DNA of 64,000 nucleotides from Rhabdophis nuchalis (lineage: Eukaryota; Chordata; Lepidosauria; Squamata; Natricidae). The stretch spans positions 14,390,074 through 14,454,073 of the forward strand of contig CM077658.1 in NCBI GenBank assembly GCA_039707465.1, written 5' to 3'. Every line of letters begins with the position of its first letter. The stretch's first letter is position 1. Shown one piece after another: positions 12,941-24,990 of this stretch. The notes beneath the pieces are model-generated. The model worked only from the letters and a program-made list of their open reading frames with translations, did not search any database and was not told the DNA's origin. A program made the position numbers and the translations under genes.

Positions 12941-15900
12941 ATGGCAAAGCCGGTTGATTTCTGCGTTTTCAGCGTCCTGGTGACGGGATCCGATCGGGGG
13001 ATCGGCCTGGGTCTGGTGAAGAGGTTTCTGGAGCTGCCTTCTCCACCCCAATGGGTCTTTGCTACAACCATGGACCTGGAGGGAGAAGATAACAAGGTAA
13101 GAATCACTTTAGCAGAGGATAGCTTGGGAATAGCCATTCTGAAGTTGAACTGAGGATGAGTATCAACCTTGCATTTTGAACATCTCAGGAATATTCTGAT
13201 CCATGCACATTTACACACCAATTATATAGTTTTTCCCTTTTGCAGCAGGCAGCGCTAAGTAAAATGCAGATGGAATTCATTCTGTTTAAACAGTACAGAG
13301 TTTCTCTTTTCTCTTTTCCTTTTCTTTAAATTCTTTTGACTTTGGTTAGTATCTACTGTATTAACTCCCCCCCCCCCCAACTGCATAACCCCCATTGGTT
13401 TTTTCATCTCTATAGCACCCTTTTTCTTACATTCAGGCAAAAATCCATTTTTAAAAAAAGAAAAGCAATGCCGTTCAAGACAGAAGAATAAAGTTGAGCA
13501 AAATAGCAAGCAAAATAAATTAAGGCATAATGCAAGAGGTTCATGGTACAGTGAAAAGAAGATGTGGTTAAATCTAAATCATATCAACAAAATTCATGAC
13601 ACCTTTCTATGATTTTTTATTTTTGGGGGGGGACACGGTGGCTCAGTGGCTGAGCCGCTGAGATGGTCAATCAGAAATGTTGGCAGTTCAGTGGTTTGAA
13701 TCCCTAGTGCCACGTAATAAAGTCAGCTCCTGTTACTTGTCCCAGCTTCTGCCAACCTAGCAGTTCGAAAGCACGTAAAAATGCAAGTAGAAAAATAGGG
13801 ACCACCTTTGGTAGGAAGGTAACAGTGTTCTGTGCGCCTTTGGCATTTAGTCATGCCGGCCACATGACCACAGAGACGTCTTTGGAGAGTGCTGGCTTTG
13901 AAATGGAGATGAGCACCGGCCCCTAGAGTTGGGAACATCTAGCACATATGTGCGAGGGGAACTTTACCTTTACCTTTTTATGGTTTTTTTATCCTTTCCC
14001 ATGGGCAAGCCACCTCATAAATATTCTCCTTGTGAATTGTTTCCCTGGAAAACAAAATGTGAATTGGTTGTTTCAATTAAGAAATTCAGAGGTAGCCATG
14101 AGATGTGGGCTCTTTTTTTCGGGACTCTATCCGTACTGAATGGATTCACACATTACCTTAAGCTTCAAGGTGCTAGTTCTCATCTTTAAAGCGCTCCATT
14201 GCTCGGGACCTAGCTATCTGCGGGATCGGATTCTGCCCCATACATCTTCCCGGCCGATCCGCTCCCACAGAGAGGGACTTCTCCGGGTGCCGTCCACTAG
14301 ACTTTGTCAGCGGGCGACGCCCAGGGGAAGGGCCTTCTCTGTGGCGGGCCCAGCCCTCTGGAACGACCTTCCCCCCGACATTAGAACAACTACGGACCTC
14401 CGCTCCTTCCGCCAGAAATTAAAAACTCACTTTTTCTGCTTGGCCGGCCTAGGTTAGTCTCTACCTCAGGTGTTAGGGAATGTTAATTTTAAAAATGGGG
14501 ATTTTAGTGCAGGGACAGTTGATTTAATCTGTTTTTATTGTATTTATTTATGTATATATTTTATGTTGTTTTAATTTTCCCTGTGCACCGCTCCGAGTCC
14601 CCTGGGGAGAGGACGCGGTATAGAAAATAAAATCTATCTATCTATCTATCTATCTAAGCTTCAAAGTGGTTTGTTTCCATTTGTTTGATTGGAGCTGTAA
14701 TATTGCACAGCTGGCATTTAATGAAAATGACACTTCATAGTTTTCCTGGTTGATCCACTTTTTAATATTATTCTTTTAAGAATATTGCTCATCTTGTTAC
14801 TTGCTCTTAATATATATAATTACAAGTTTTACTTTCCTAAGATTTTGTTTTGTTCAGCTAGTAAAATCCTACAGCTGCTATTTAGTAAAGAAGAAATTGT
14901 ACAGCTTTCCTGTTTACTATTTTTGTATATATATTGTCCTCTTTAATATCCTGCTCAAATTACTATCTGATTCTTGTACATAATTGTGAGTTTTAACTGA
15001 CCCTCAAAAAACCTCTGATCTTTCTCCCCCCCCCCCCCTTTAGGAGGTGAAAGAGTTGGCTTGCATACATCCAAATCTGGTGCTGTTGCAGTTAGGTAAG
15101 CTCCCAGGAACCTGTGTAAATAGGACACATTTTGCACTACATAAATGTGTAAAGTATCAAGCTAGAAACCATTCTTGGAACTAACATGACTTGCAGGGTC
15201 AGTAGTGATGACTCCAGCTAGCGACTCTACTGGTTTGTTTGTTTTTTTGTTTTTTTAATGGTTTGGCTGGTTTAGCTACTGACTTTGTGGTATTTTTTTA
15301 GGGTTCAGCTGGTATGTGGTATGTAAACGATGCCAGTTGTGTAGTTTGTCAATTAGCAGGATGAGTTATAGCTGTAAACTCTGGGCTACAAAATACTCAT
15401 GAGAATGACATGTCAGGAACAAGAGAGAGAAAACTGAGGAAGATGTTGAGACTCTAGAAAGAGTGCATATTGTCTTATATTTAGACAATATCATTTGCTG
15501 CCTCATCTATTGGGAGTTGGAAGCTGCCAAGGAATGGGGTGCGGTCGACAGTAGACAGTGTAAGGTTAACGTTTTGGGGGTTTGGGGAAGGAACCACAGT
15601 GTCAGTAGTGCATTCCAGGCATTGACCCCTCTTACTGTATTTTCCGCAATCAAATTTGGAGCGATTTACCATACGTTTGTATCTATTGTGAGCTCGTGTG
15701 TTGTTGTGGTTGAAGCTGAAGTAGTCATTGACAGGTAAGACATTGTAGCAGATAATTTTATGTACTACGCTTAGGTCGGATTGAAAATGGCAATGTTCTA
15801 AGTTGTCTAAACCCAAAATTTCAAGCCTGGTGTCATAAGGTATTCTGTTGTGAGCAGAGAAGCAAAGGATACTTCTCATGAAATATCTCTGGACTTGTTC

Positions 15901-18900
15901 GATTGTATTAATGTCCGATATGGAGTGTGGGTTTCAGATGAGCTGTATGTAGTTTGGAGGAAAGTCCTCGCTAGCAATCCTGAAATGACAAGCTGTTGTG
16001 TCTCAAGCAATGTTATTGTCCCACAGATGTCACTAAGCCCGAGAGCATCCAGGCAGTTCTGAAGGAAGTGGAGAAGTGTGTGGGGGAAAGTGGTCTGACC
16101 CTCCTTATCAACAATGCTGGCATTGGGTTGTTCAATGACCTTGAAACAGAAAATGCCAAGGATATGATGACTGTATATTCCATCAACACCATCGGCCCTC
16201 TACTAATGAGTCAGGTTTGTTAACTCGTCATTTAAGATTTTGGGGCTACCTTTCAAGGCAAGTCTAGTTTATTAAATAAAGCTAAAATACTAAACAATTA
16301 AATTTTATGCAACTAAAGTCATCACAAATAGAAAATGTATATGGAAGTATACCGGTGGTGAGATTCTAATTTTTTTACTACCAGTTCTTGGTGGGTGTGG
16401 CTTGGTGGGCGTGGCAAGGGAAGGATCCTGTAAAATCTCGATTCCCACCCCACTCCAGCAGAAGGTTACTGCAAAATCCCCTTCTCTCCCAATCAGCTGG
16501 GACTCTGGAGGCAGAGAATAGATGGGGGTGGGGCCAGCTAGAGGTGGTATTTGCTGATTCTCTGACTATTCATAATTTCCACTGCTGGTTCTCCAGAATT
16601 GGTCAGAACCTGCTGAGTGCCACCTCTGATGTGTATACTTGGCCAATCAAGAAGTTCTATTCTATCTCTTATGAAAGGCCTTTCTGTCCCTGCTGAAGAA
16701 GGCAGCCTTGAGAAGTCCATGTCAAGAGCTTAGTAGCAGCCAGGCGGCCATTATCAATATCTCCAGTGCTGCAGGATCCATGGAAGTGATGCTTCTTTGG
16801 GATAAGTGGAAAGTCATTGGCTACCGTTGCAGTAAGGTAATGTGCAGGAATGCGATGCCTTTATGAATGTTCTTGCCCACAGACAAAACCTAATGACTGA
16901 ACCTGCCTGGGTCTACCTGGGGAATAAGCATGCATTTATTATCCACATTGTGAAGTAGAGCAGAAGGTAGAACACAAGAAGGACGGTTGTCAGCTCTTCA
17001 TTCTTGCTGTTCCGCAGTGATGCACAGGTTTTAATCAGTGTGATGTTTCTCTATATCAATCTTGCAATTTTAGCGTATGTACCTCTTCTTAAAAATTCTG
17101 CACATGGATACTCTCCTCCTCCTCCTCCTCCTCCTCCTCCTCCTCCTCCTCCTCCTCCTCCTCCTCCTCTTCTTCTTCTTCTTCTTCTTCTTCTTCTTCT
17201 TCTTCTTCTTCCTTCTTCTTCTTCTTCTTCTTCTTCTTCTTCTTCTTCTTCTTCTTCTTCTTCTTCTTCTTCTTCTTCTTCTTCTATTATTTCATGTGCG
17301 AATAGACAGATCTAGCTCTAATATGAAAGACTGAAATTAAGAAAAAAAATATGTTGAATGAATAACTATTTATTGGTTTGTTGAGCCACGGTGGCATAGT
17401 GGTTAGAGTGCAGTACTGCAGGTTACGTCTGCTGCCTGCTGGCTGCCTGCATTTCAGCAGTTCAAATCTCACCAGGTTCAAGGTTGACTCAGCCTTCCAT
17501 CCTTCCAAGGTGGGTCAAATGAGGACCCAGATTGTTGGGGGCAATAGGCTGACTCTGTAAACCGCTTACAGAGGGCTGTAGAAGCACTATAAAGCGATAT
17601 ATAAATCTAAAAACTATTGCTATTTGGATACATAATTCATTACTGTTTTCCTTGGTTGTATGTGTACGTGCCTGTGTAACTCAAGAAATGATTAGAAAAA
17701 TTAACGAAACCTTTCCAGTAAGAATCATTGCAAAGTATGCTATAAAAGGAAAAGGTGACTTCTTTGGAAAAGGAAAAACATTGAATAAAAGTTTCCTTGA
17801 GCAATCTGGGCAGGATTGTTAAGAGAGATTGGGAGCCATTTTCCCTCTCGGAAGGAGTTCCCATCCAAGCTGTTAGCCGTATAGACAAACCCCCAGGATC
17901 CCAAATCACACCCTAAATATGTTTGGGCAAAGTTGGAAGACTTTTGCCAAGATTGACGGTCCCAGAATTCTAAACTTCTGCATTTGAACTGTAAAAGTGC
18001 CCAAGAAGGTTTACGAGATTGAATTCATTATAATTATGAATTATTATTATTATATCCATCCATCCACCCCCTTTGAAGACAGCTGAGCATTTTGTTAGTT
18101 CTTACCCCAATTCTTTTTAGGGGTTAAAATCGATTTAAAGAAAGCTGTGGCAATGTTGACATTTCATTCCTGCCTCTTTGCAATTGCCACGAGCTTTGGA
18201 GTTATGGGGAGATGCCTAGATAAATTCTGAGGGGCTTCTTACCTCTCCCATTTCCTGACCGATGCACCTACCGTCCTGTATTAATTCATCATATTTTTTT
18301 CCTTCTGTCTATCGTCTCTCCAGTGCCTTCCCTGCTCACCGTTGATATTTGTCCCCAACAGGCTGCTTTAAACATGCTCACCAAATGCCAGTCGCTTGAG
18401 TATCCACGCTATGGGATTCTGTCGGTCTGCATCCACCCTGGTTGGGTGAGGACAAATTACAAAGATGTAAGTGCTTTAACCTGGGAAAAGGAAAACCCGT
18501 TCAGACATGCATCAATGACCTAGTGATGAGCGCCTGTTAGTTTTGGTGTTCTGATTATTTCTGTTTTTTTCTGGCCTAATCCACACTATCAAGCTTGCAG
18601 ACTGAATGCTAAATTGTTTTTAATTGGATTTTAAGGGGTAAGAGTTCTTAGGATTTTTAGCACAGGGTTATTGGTATTTAATTGTTTTTAGTATTTATTA
18701 TTTGCTATGTTTTATCATTTCCATTTTAATTTCCTGTGCACCACCCCGAGTCCCTTCGGGGAGAGTGGCGCGGTATACAAATTTAATAAAATAAATAAAA
18801 TAAATAAATAAATTTTAGTGGTATGTTTGATATTATATTAATTAGGACAATATACTAAAGTAAACCCATGGACGTTAGGCAAATGCTGCTCATCGTAGAG

Positions 18901-19595
18901 GTTAAATTAGGAATTTAACCTGTATGTGTAAAGATGACAGAGGACTGGCAACCTTAACCACATAAATGAAATATAGATTTTAAATAAACTTTCCTTCCCA
19001 TTTTTCTTACAAAGAAAATGTACATCATCTCTTCCAAACTTCCTGTCATGGAATCTCTGCCAGTTTGAGCTACTTAAAGAATTTGCCTATAGTCAGAAAA
19101 CATAAGTAGGTAGATCTTACGCTGAAGCAAAAATCATACTGTAGAGCTTTTAGAAGCCTCAGAAGTAAAGGTTCCCCTTGCAAAAGTGTGCTAGTCATTC
19201 CTGACTCTAGGGGGCGGTGCTCATCTCCGTTTCAAGCTGAAGAGCCAACGCTGCCCGAAGACGTCTCTGTGGTCATGTGGCCGGCATGACTCAATGCTGA
19301 AGGCACACAGAATGCTGTTACCTTCCCATCAAAGATGGTTCCTATTTTTCTACTTTTTTCTACATTTTTACATGCTTTCAAACTGCTAGGTGGTTTTTCC
19401 TCCTGTCTCCCCAGGGTTATCCCACATACCATTATCGGACATTGAGCTGTGCTGATGAGGGTTTTGTTGTTGTTGTTACAGGCAGATCTATCTGTGGAAG
19501 AGAGCACGCAAGGCATCATGGGGGTCCTTTCCACGCTGTCTGAGAAGGATAACGGGACCTTTGTGGACTGGTTGGGTCGACAAGTACCCTGGTGA
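12941..19595 (+). CDS. C-factor-like short-chain dehydrogenase/reductase, copy C (six exons)
   Basis: Coding exons are 12941-13096, 15044-15095, 16027-16214, 16678-16836, 18362-18466 and 19482-19595. All are GT-AG and in phase, giving 257 residues. The TGxxxGIG loop is at 15-22, NNAG at 98-101, and the complete catalytic set is Asn123, Ser162, Tyr181 and Lys185. The protein is therefore predicted to be an active, soluble NAD(P)(H)-dependent carbonyl reductase. There is no signal peptide or membrane segment. It is nearly identical to broken copy B, so C is probably the functional survivor of that pair. Intron 1 carries SINE and LINE insertions, intron 4 a CTC/CTT microsatellite, and intron 5 a LINE end and a SINE. 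AATAAA is at 19695-19700. The exact substrate is unknown. Confidence 0.9.
13634..13978 (+). mobile_element. tRNA-headed squamate SINE in copy C intron 1
   Basis: The tRNA-like head reads 'ggtggctcagtggctgagcc...gttcagtggtttgaatccc' (A and B boxes). The body has 'cttctgccaacctagcagttcg', and the end is 'cacatatgtgcgaggggaac' with a (TTTACC)n tail. Full copies also lie at 46395, 59235 and 60597. Confidence 0.8.
14170..14656 (+). mobile_element. LINE 3' end with (TCTA)n tail in copy C intron 1
   Basis: Same family as 9649-10191, including the WNDLPPD ORF end (to 14457). It is flanked by the direct repeat aagcttcaa, as a target-site duplication. Copy B has the empty site at about 7705-7720, so insertion followed the B/C duplication. 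Confidence 0.8.
17109..17285 (+). repeat. (CTC)n then (CTT)n microsatellite
   Basis: About 60 bp of CTC triplets is followed by about 115 bp of CTT triplets, in copy C intron 4. It is pure pyrimidine on this strand and gives false poly-Leu, poly-Pro and poly-Ser frames. Confidence 0.95.
17385..17615 (+). mobile_element. Snake tRNA-type SINE, second family
   Basis: The head reads 'ggtggcatagtggttagagtgcagtactgcaggttac', the body 'ccttccaaggtgggtcaaatgagg' and the end 'aaagcgatatataaatc...tattgctatt'. Fragments of this family lie at 27850-27935 and 34005-34085. Confidence 0.75.
18590..18813 (+). mobile_element. LINE 3' UTR end with (AAATA)n tail
   Basis: The conserved stem 'caccaccccgagtcccttcggggagagtggcgcggtat' is followed by AAATA repeats, in copy C intron 5. 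Only the 3' UTR is present. Confidence 0.65.
19165..19392 (-). mobile_element. Truncated squamate SINE in copy C intron 5
   Basis: Reverse orientation of the 13634 family, from the 'aaaggttccccttgc' end to 'caaactgctagg'. The tRNA head is missing. Copy B lacks it at the equivalent site (about 11615), so it post-dates the duplication. Confidence 0.75.
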
Positions 19596-20029
19596 TCCGT
19601 TTTCATCTTAATGCTTGGACAATGCGCACTAATGCTCCGGGTCCGAGCTAATGTAACACTAATGTCACCCTAGATTCCCAGGTTATGAATCTCCAATAAA
19701 TCACTGACTGTCATGAAAATCTTGTCTTTGGTCCCACTTCATTGTATAGCATGGCCTTTATTGTCATTGTACGTTGTAAACTTTTTAAACAGGGGGCCAA
19801 TTCACAGTCCCTCAGACTGTTGGGAGGGGCGGACCAACTGGGTGGGCATGGCTAAGTGGTCATGTGACTTGATGGGCATGGCTAGGTGGGGGGGTGGCCA
19901 ATTTGACAATCTATTAAATAGTGCACACAAACGAAACTTTGTTGTGCTCCTGGGGGTATTTCATTTGCTTTTGTTGGCATGTTGCTCTTTTGGTTGACTT
20001 GTCTTTTTATTATCTGCAGGAAGGCAGGT

Positions 20030-20597
20030 AGGAAGCCACACATCCATTCAACCACCCATCCAATCATCCATCCAATTATTCACTCATTCAATCATCCAGA
20101 CATGCAGGAAGCCAGGCAGGTAGTGAGGAAGCAATTATCCAATTCTCCAATCATCCAATTATGCAGGCATTAAGCATCCAAGCAGGAAGGAAGCCAGTCA
20201 GATAGCCAGCCACCTAGCCACCGATCATATCATCCATTCTATTATCCAGGAAAACAGACAAACAGATACCCACCCACTCACCCACCAACCCACCCATCCA
20301 AAAATCCACCCAATCATCCAAATATTAGGCAGGCTGAAAGGCAGTGTGGCTGGCAGGGAGGCAGGCAGGCAGTAAGGAAGCAATTCTCCAATTCTCCAAT
20401 CATCCAATCATCCAGGCAAGCAGGCAGGCAGGCAGGCAGGAAGCCAGCTAGTCCCACAGCCATCCATCCTATCATCCAGGCAGGCCGACAAACAGATAGG
20501 CAGCCATCCATCCACCCACTCACCCACCAACCCACCCATTCAAGCCTCCATCCAATCATCCAAACATCAGGCAGGCTGAAAGGCTGAAAGGCAGTGT
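20030..20597 (+). repeat. ATCC/CAGG-rich minisatellite, left part
   Basis: Tandem CATCCA and GGCAGGCA motifs form a higher-order unit of about 230 bp, seen from 'acaaacagatacccaccc' near 20258 to 'acaaacagataggcagcc' near 20489. The array resumes at 21713 after a CR1 insertion. Confidence 0.75.
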
Positions 20598-21712
20598 AGA
20601 CCATAACCTACTATTAGATAAAGTAGAAAATTGTGGGTTAGACAGCAGCACCACCAAATGGATTCGTAACTGGCTGACCAACCGCACTCAACGTGTAGTC
20701 CTCAATGGAACTGCATCTACATGGAAGGAAGTATGCAGTGGAGTCCCCCAAGGCTCTGTTTTAGGCCCAGTACTCTTTAACATCTTCATCAACGATTTGG
20801 ATGAGGGGATAAATGGGGAACTCATCAAATTCGCAGACGACACCAAGCTGGCAGGAATAGCCAACACTCCAGAAGATAGGCTTAAGATACAGAAGGATCT
20901 AGACAAACTTGAACATTGGGCACTGTCTAATAAAATGAAATTCAATTGTGAAAAAAGTAAGGTCCTACATATAGGCAAGAAAAACCAAATGCACAAGTAC
21001 AGTATAGGTGGTACCTTGCTCAATAGTAGCAACTGTGAGAGGGATCTCGGTATCCTAGTGGACAACCATTTAAATATGAGCCAGCAGTGTGCAGCAGCTG
21101 CCAAAAAAGCCAACACAGTTCTAGGCTGCATCAACAGAGGGATAGAATCTAGATCGCGTGAAGTGTTAATGCCACTGTATAGTGCCTTGGTAAGGCCACA
21201 CTTGGAATACTGCATACAGTTTTGGTCGCCACGATGTAGAAAAGACGTGGAGACTCTGGAAAGAGTGCAAAGAAGAGCAACCAAGATGATTAGAGGACTG
21301 GAGACTAAGACATATGAAGAACGGCTGCAGGAGCTGGGTATGTCTAGTTTGATGAAGAGAAGGACCAGGGGAGACACGATAGCAGTGTTCCGATATCTCA
21401 GAGGGTGCCACAAAGAAGAGGGAGTCAAACTTTTCTCCAAGGCACCTGGGGGCAGGACAAGGAGCAATGGGTGGAAACTAACCAAGGAGAGAAGCAACTT
21501 AGAACTAAGGAGAAATTTCCTAACAGTAAGAACAATTAACCTCTGGAACAGCTTGCCTCCAGCAGTTGTGAATGCCCCAACCCTGGAAGTCTTTAAAAAG
21601 ATGTTAGACAGCTATTTGTCTGAAATGGTATAAGGTTCCTGCCCATGCAGGGGGTTGGACTAGAAGACCTACAAGGTCCCTTCCAACTCTGCTATTGTAT
21701 TGTATTGTATTG
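20598..21712 (+). mobile_element. CR1-like LINE, open 3' half of ORF2
   Basis: An open frame runs from about 20599 to 21633 (about 344 codons, no internal stop). It holds the reverse transcriptase core: a VPQGSVLGP motif, an FADD box (FADDTKL) and the WNSLPP C-terminal motif. It is 5' truncated, as usual for LINEs. The 3' UTR ends 'ctacaaggtcccttccaactctg' with a (TATTG)n tail. It sits inside a minisatellite. The intact frame suggests a young insertion, but the missing 5' half makes it inactive on its own. Confidence 0.9.
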
Positions 21713-21795
21713 TGGCTGGTAGGGAGGCAGGAAGGTAGGGAGCCACCCTTCCATTCAACCATACATTGTATCATCCAATCATCCAATCATCGGCT
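21713..21795 (+). repeat. ATCC/CAGG-rich minisatellite, right part
   Basis: Continues the unit broken at 20597: 'ggctggtagggaggcaggaagg' resumes after the 'ggcagtgt' left side, then CATCCAATCATCC repeats follow. Confidence 0.65.
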
Positions 21796-24700
21796 TGTAT
21801 TTTGGCATCTGGGGCATCTGTGTTTTTTCCTCCCCCAACTTTCAGTTCCAGCCCAAGGGACTCGCAAAGGTAAGTCCAGTACTCGGCCGGAGGGTGGGTG
21901 GGGTGATGTAGGCAGGGCAGCCTCTTGGTCCTGTGCAGGCTGAATTAATGGCTTTGATGGGCCACATCCTGGACTCCAGGCCATAGTTTGAGGACCCATC
22001 ATGTATACAAAGAAATCGGTTATTGTATCTTATTTGAAATTGTATGTTGTATGTCTGTGTGACATTTTCACTATGCGCTATGAAGTGGCATATAGGCGTA
22101 AGTGCATTCTCGTTTTAACGATTCTAATTCTAATGTAATGATTATATTGTAATAGAATAGTATAATACACATAATCAAATTTTACATACATACATTTTTC
22201 TTCATATTATAATCAATAGTTTTAAAAACTTTTATTTCTTGTTTTGACTATTTCTAGCCTCTAGCCCCTTTTACTGTCTACTCACAATTTTGTAATAATC
22301 AGACTCTTCTCTTTCTTTTAACTCCATAGTCATCCTATCCATTTCAGCACATTTGAGTATCTTCCTAAATTATCATTTCATCTGGGGTGGGTGGGTAGTT
22401 TTTTGTTTCCAATTTTGTGAAAAGGCGGTCCTAGCAGTGGTTAGTATGTGTGGTATTATATATTGGTATTTCTTGTCCATCTTTGGATCTAGTACGCCTA
22501 ATGAACATAATTCTGGACAACGACTTCTTATGCATCTACTGACATTGTCATGCAGTCACAGGAGCCATGGGACTCAACCACTGGGGCTTGGAAGCTGTCT
22601 AGATGCTCCTGAGGAGGTGATGAATTGCATGGATTAATCCACAGATCTGATGTTCCAAGAGACTAAAACAAGCTGAAACAGCATGTTGTTGTTGTTACTA
22701 AACAATGTGGTGGTTTTTCAGATGTCGCGGATCAAAGCAGTTTATTACATAAAATTAAAATACTGAACAATTAAGTTCAGACTAAGTAAATACAGAAGAG
22801 CAATAAGGCTGAAAACGGGTCATCAAAAATTTGGTCCGTGCTGTGTGTGTGTGTTTTGAATTACTCTCTCTCTTTTTCTCTCATTTCATCTTGCATCAGA
22901 AAAAATTCAGACACAACACTAACCTCTCTGTGAGACATAATATATTATAATGTTACTCATTTAATTGTTAGGGCATTTTATTAACATGCGGTCAACCCAT
23001 GAAAAGGCCTCTTTTTGATCCTTGTCACCCTAGTAGATCTCTCCAGCAGACCCATGGAGTGTGTCTGTGGTTCATTTTAGGACTAATTAAAGCTCTAAAG
23101 TTAATTCATTATTAGCTTTAATAATAATTTATTTTAGCTTCAGAAGTAAACTGCCTAGTTGCTAGCATAGATGATTATAGAACAGACGTCACCTTTGGGA
23201 CCCCACTTAAAAATAATTGTCCACAGGGAATGTGATCCAATAAAGTCCCTGAAGATTGAGGATACATTTCCAGCTTTTATTACCTTGTAGCCCAACAAGA
23301 GAATATTCATGAACTGGCAGAGGCATGATAACAAGGTCAGCCAATGTATAGGCATGGCGACTGGGTCAGCCAATGGGAACTATTTGGTGGCTGAGAGCCA
23401 TGCCAGGCTCAGAGCCTGGGCGTGGCTTACCTATGTAGCTCTGAGTCTGTGCAAGAGAAGTAACCTAGTCTAAGCTCTGAATTATGAACTGAAACCACTC
23501 TCTCCTCTGCCTGTGTTTTGCCTGTAACTACTACCACGTTGCAGAATCCACTATTGGTATTGTACATTTACTCATGTGTTATTATGTATATAAAGAGTTA
23601 ATGAATCCTGCTGAATCAGTTATCTGTGTGTGCTTTCTGGGTTTTGATTTTTGCAACAAACTCTGACAAAGAGTTGGCAGATGGTAGCGGTTTTCTTTAA
23701 TGGGCTTTGTTCTCTCTCTTCCTAACACAACTGCACACAGAAACACGGACATATAATCAAGTGTCCATACGTATATTGGTCTTCCAAAGATATACTTCAG
23801 CAACATAGGTCTGGAGGCTCCAATGTCAACCAAGAATTTGCTAGGACCATCTAAATATCCAGGATATGCATCAACCATGGACATCAACCAAAGTGAATGT
23901 AAGACCTTCTGATATCTGAAGAAGGTACCAGAGAAAGCCAAGGCTAACATGCACCATCATCTTCTTTTAACAACCCCGTAATCCCCACAGGGGTGCTTAG
24001 ATCTGGACCATGGGGCCAGCCTGGAAACAGCAAAGACTCGCCCACATGCCTCTGCCAGCGAAAATGGATTCCCAAGCTCTGTTTTCACTGGCAGAGGGCT
24101 GCAGGAGGCCATTGCAGCTGAAAACGGAGCTCAGGAGGCCATTTTCACTGGCAGAGTGTTCAGGCCACCACAGATGCCCCCGACACGAGTGATGTCAAGC
24201 TGGTCACACACACCCCAGATCAAACACAATCCTGATGTGGCCCTCAATGAAATTGAGTTTGGCACCCGTGTTATAGGCACTTAATACACTGAGATGTATT
24301 ATCCAACAAACCATTGAATCTTATGAAAATCTTAGTCTTCTTTTCTTTTTCTTTCAGAAGGTTCTTAAAAACTGCCACTTAATGTGAATTATATTAATAA
24401 ATAAACAAGACACCTGGTTTTGTTGCCTCTCTTATTCAGGCGGTTTTTAAAAAGTGACCGATACTAGTAAAAACAAATGAATGTATATAGATTTTTTTAA
24501 TGATATGCTGCTGATATTTTTATGCTGTTAATGAAGTCATGGGTCACGAGTTTTGGAAGCTGTTTAGATACTCTTGAGAAATATTGTTTGTCAAATACAT
24601 TTTTATATATTTGCCCTTATCTATGGTACCATTGAAAATTATTATTTGATGCCAATATTGCTTTTTTCCTTCGGTCAAGTTCGACGTCAGCATTTAAGAT

Positions 24701-24860
24701 TCTCTTGATTAAAGTAGAGTCATAGACTATTACTCTTGTAATGGGCTCCAGTAATCAAATTAAAGTGTCTTCAGGTTAGTGTTTTAATTAAAGCGTCAAC
24801 CGCAACAAATTTCAGATTATGTCCTTGCGCTGCTAGCCTGACTCAGGAAATTTTATTCTG
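21796..24860. other. Intergenic region between copies C and D
   Basis: No exon is recognised. 23155-23700 is reminiscent of an LTR (a TATAAA-like box at 23590, then a possible primer-binding area), but no paired copy is seen. A short AT-rich stretch near 22735-22775 resembles SDR intron 3 near 16265. 22540-22620 and 24540-24590 share a diverged block. Confidence 0.4.
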
Positions 24861-24868
24861 GAACTTTA

Positions 24869-24950
24869 TCAAAAGATTTTCAGATGGGCGTGGTGTGATT
24901 CCCCGTAAATGTGCTTCACTAATGAGAAGAAAAGGCATTTGAAAGAAGCA
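24869..24950 (+). promoter_or_regulatory. Conserved proximal promoter block of copy D
   Basis: TCAAAAGATTTTCAGATGGG starts 122 bp before the copy D ATG, in common with A-C but with more substitutions. The shared 5' UTR motif 'ggcatttgaaaga' follows. Confidence 0.45.
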
Positions 24951-24990
24951 TTCAAGAAGTTTGGAAGTAGAAGCTGCAGCTCCCGCAGAG

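Noticed and set aside
13640..13720. tRNA-like A and B boxes here and at 46740, 59250 and 60610
   Set aside because: These are the heads of SINEs with the full SINE body attached, not functional tRNA genes.
20600..21633. Host gene encoding a reverse-transcriptase-like protein
   Set aside because: It is the truncated ORF2 of a CR1-type LINE with its 3' UTR and tail, and three other fragments of the same ORF lie in the window.
22735..22775. Remnant of another SDR copy between C and D
   Set aside because: Only about 40 AT-rich bases resemble intron 3 and no exon is found nearby, so it may be chance or a shared repeat.
23155..23700. Possible solo LTR
   Set aside because: A TATA-like box and a plausible start of internal sequence are visible, but no clear TG...CA ends, no duplication and no second copy in the window.
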